From an uncultured Planctomycetaceae bacterium (GTDB lineage Bacteria > Planctomycetota > Planctomycetia > Planctomycetales > Planctomycetaceae), in NCBI GenBank assembly GCA_903921605.1, contig CAIXQV010001094.1:1-6185 (forward strand): DNA of 6,185 bases, given 5' to 3'. The notes under the pieces were generated by a model. It saw only the letters and a list, made by a program, of their open reading frames with translations. It was not told the origin of the DNA and did no database searches. A program made the position numbers and the translations under genes. Shown piece after piece: positions 6,140 to 6,185 of the stretch. Position 1 is the stretch's first letter, and each line of letters opens with the position of its first letter.

Positions 6140-6185
6140 GGTGGCCTGGAAAAAGGTGGCGGCGTCCTGTTTGATTGACAAAAAA

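Larger units (their letters stand above)
5784..6185. other. about 400 bp upstream of the UvsE fusion gene without a confident gene
   Basis: Two overlapping minus-strand frames are open here. One is an in-frame 62-codon upstream extension of the UvsE frame. The other is an 84-codon frame (5780-6034, ATG start) whose TGA overlaps the UvsE GTG in the four bases GTGA. Neither translation resembles a family I recognise. The far right holds an imperfect hairpin (6096-6139), a direct repeat of GGTGGC (6140-6145 and 6155-6160), and a TTGACA at 6175-6180 on the plus strand that the window edge cuts off from any -10. No tRNA, rRNA or mobile element was seen. Confidence 0.6.

Noticed and set aside
6175..6185. 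TTGACA followed by A-tract on the plus strand at the right edge
   Set aside because: A -35-like hexamer without its -10 cannot be judged, and about three chance TTGACA matches are expected in the window.
1..6185. CRISPR array, tRNA, rRNA, insertion sequence or prophage genes
   Set aside because: No spaced direct repeats, cloverleaf-like segments, transposase motifs or phage genes were seen on either strand.

Overview
The window most likely comes from a planctomycete (phylum Planctomycetota) chromosome of moderate GC content. The best evidence is the gene running off the left edge. It encodes an N-terminal haem-binding cytochrome-like domain, then DUF1549, then the start of DUF1553, an architecture that is hugely expanded in Planctomycetota and rare elsewhere. 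A secreted parallel beta-helix protein fits the same origin. The genus cannot be named from the sequence alone.

Layout, left to right. (1) 1-1715, minus: 5' part of a secreted PSCyt1-DUF1549-DUF1553 protein, cut by the left edge. (2) 1716-2046: 331 bp without a convincing gene, holding a strong hairpin (about 1847-1889, with an outer inverted repeat 1841-1923) and a possible promoter. (3) 2047-2922, minus: an AlkC-family HEAT-like-repeat protein, probably an alkylated-base DNA glycosylase, best started at a TTG codon with a good ribosome binding site. (4) 2923-3066: a compact divergent intergenic region with weak promoter-like elements in both directions. (5) 3067-4596, plus: a secreted right-handed beta-helix protein of unknown substrate. 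(6) 4626-5783, minus: a UV-damage endonuclease (UvsE/UVDE) TIM barrel fused at its C-terminus to a complete YhbQ-like GIY-YIG nuclease domain, started at GTG with a clear AAGGG site. It converges on the beta-helix gene with only 29 bp between the stop codons. (7) 5784-6185: about 400 bp without a gene I would call, containing competing small ORFs and an imperfect hairpin (6096-6139).

Two of the four genes encode predicted DNA-repair enzymes: an alkylation-type glycosylase and a UV endonuclease-nuclease fusion. They are not in one operon, because the oppositely oriented beta-helix gene lies between them. The most notable item is the UvsE-GIY-YIG fusion. It joins an enzyme class that cuts 5' of a lesion to the nuclease fold that UvrC uses for its 3' cut, so one polypeptide might make both incisions. 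That is a hypothesis, not something the sequence proves.
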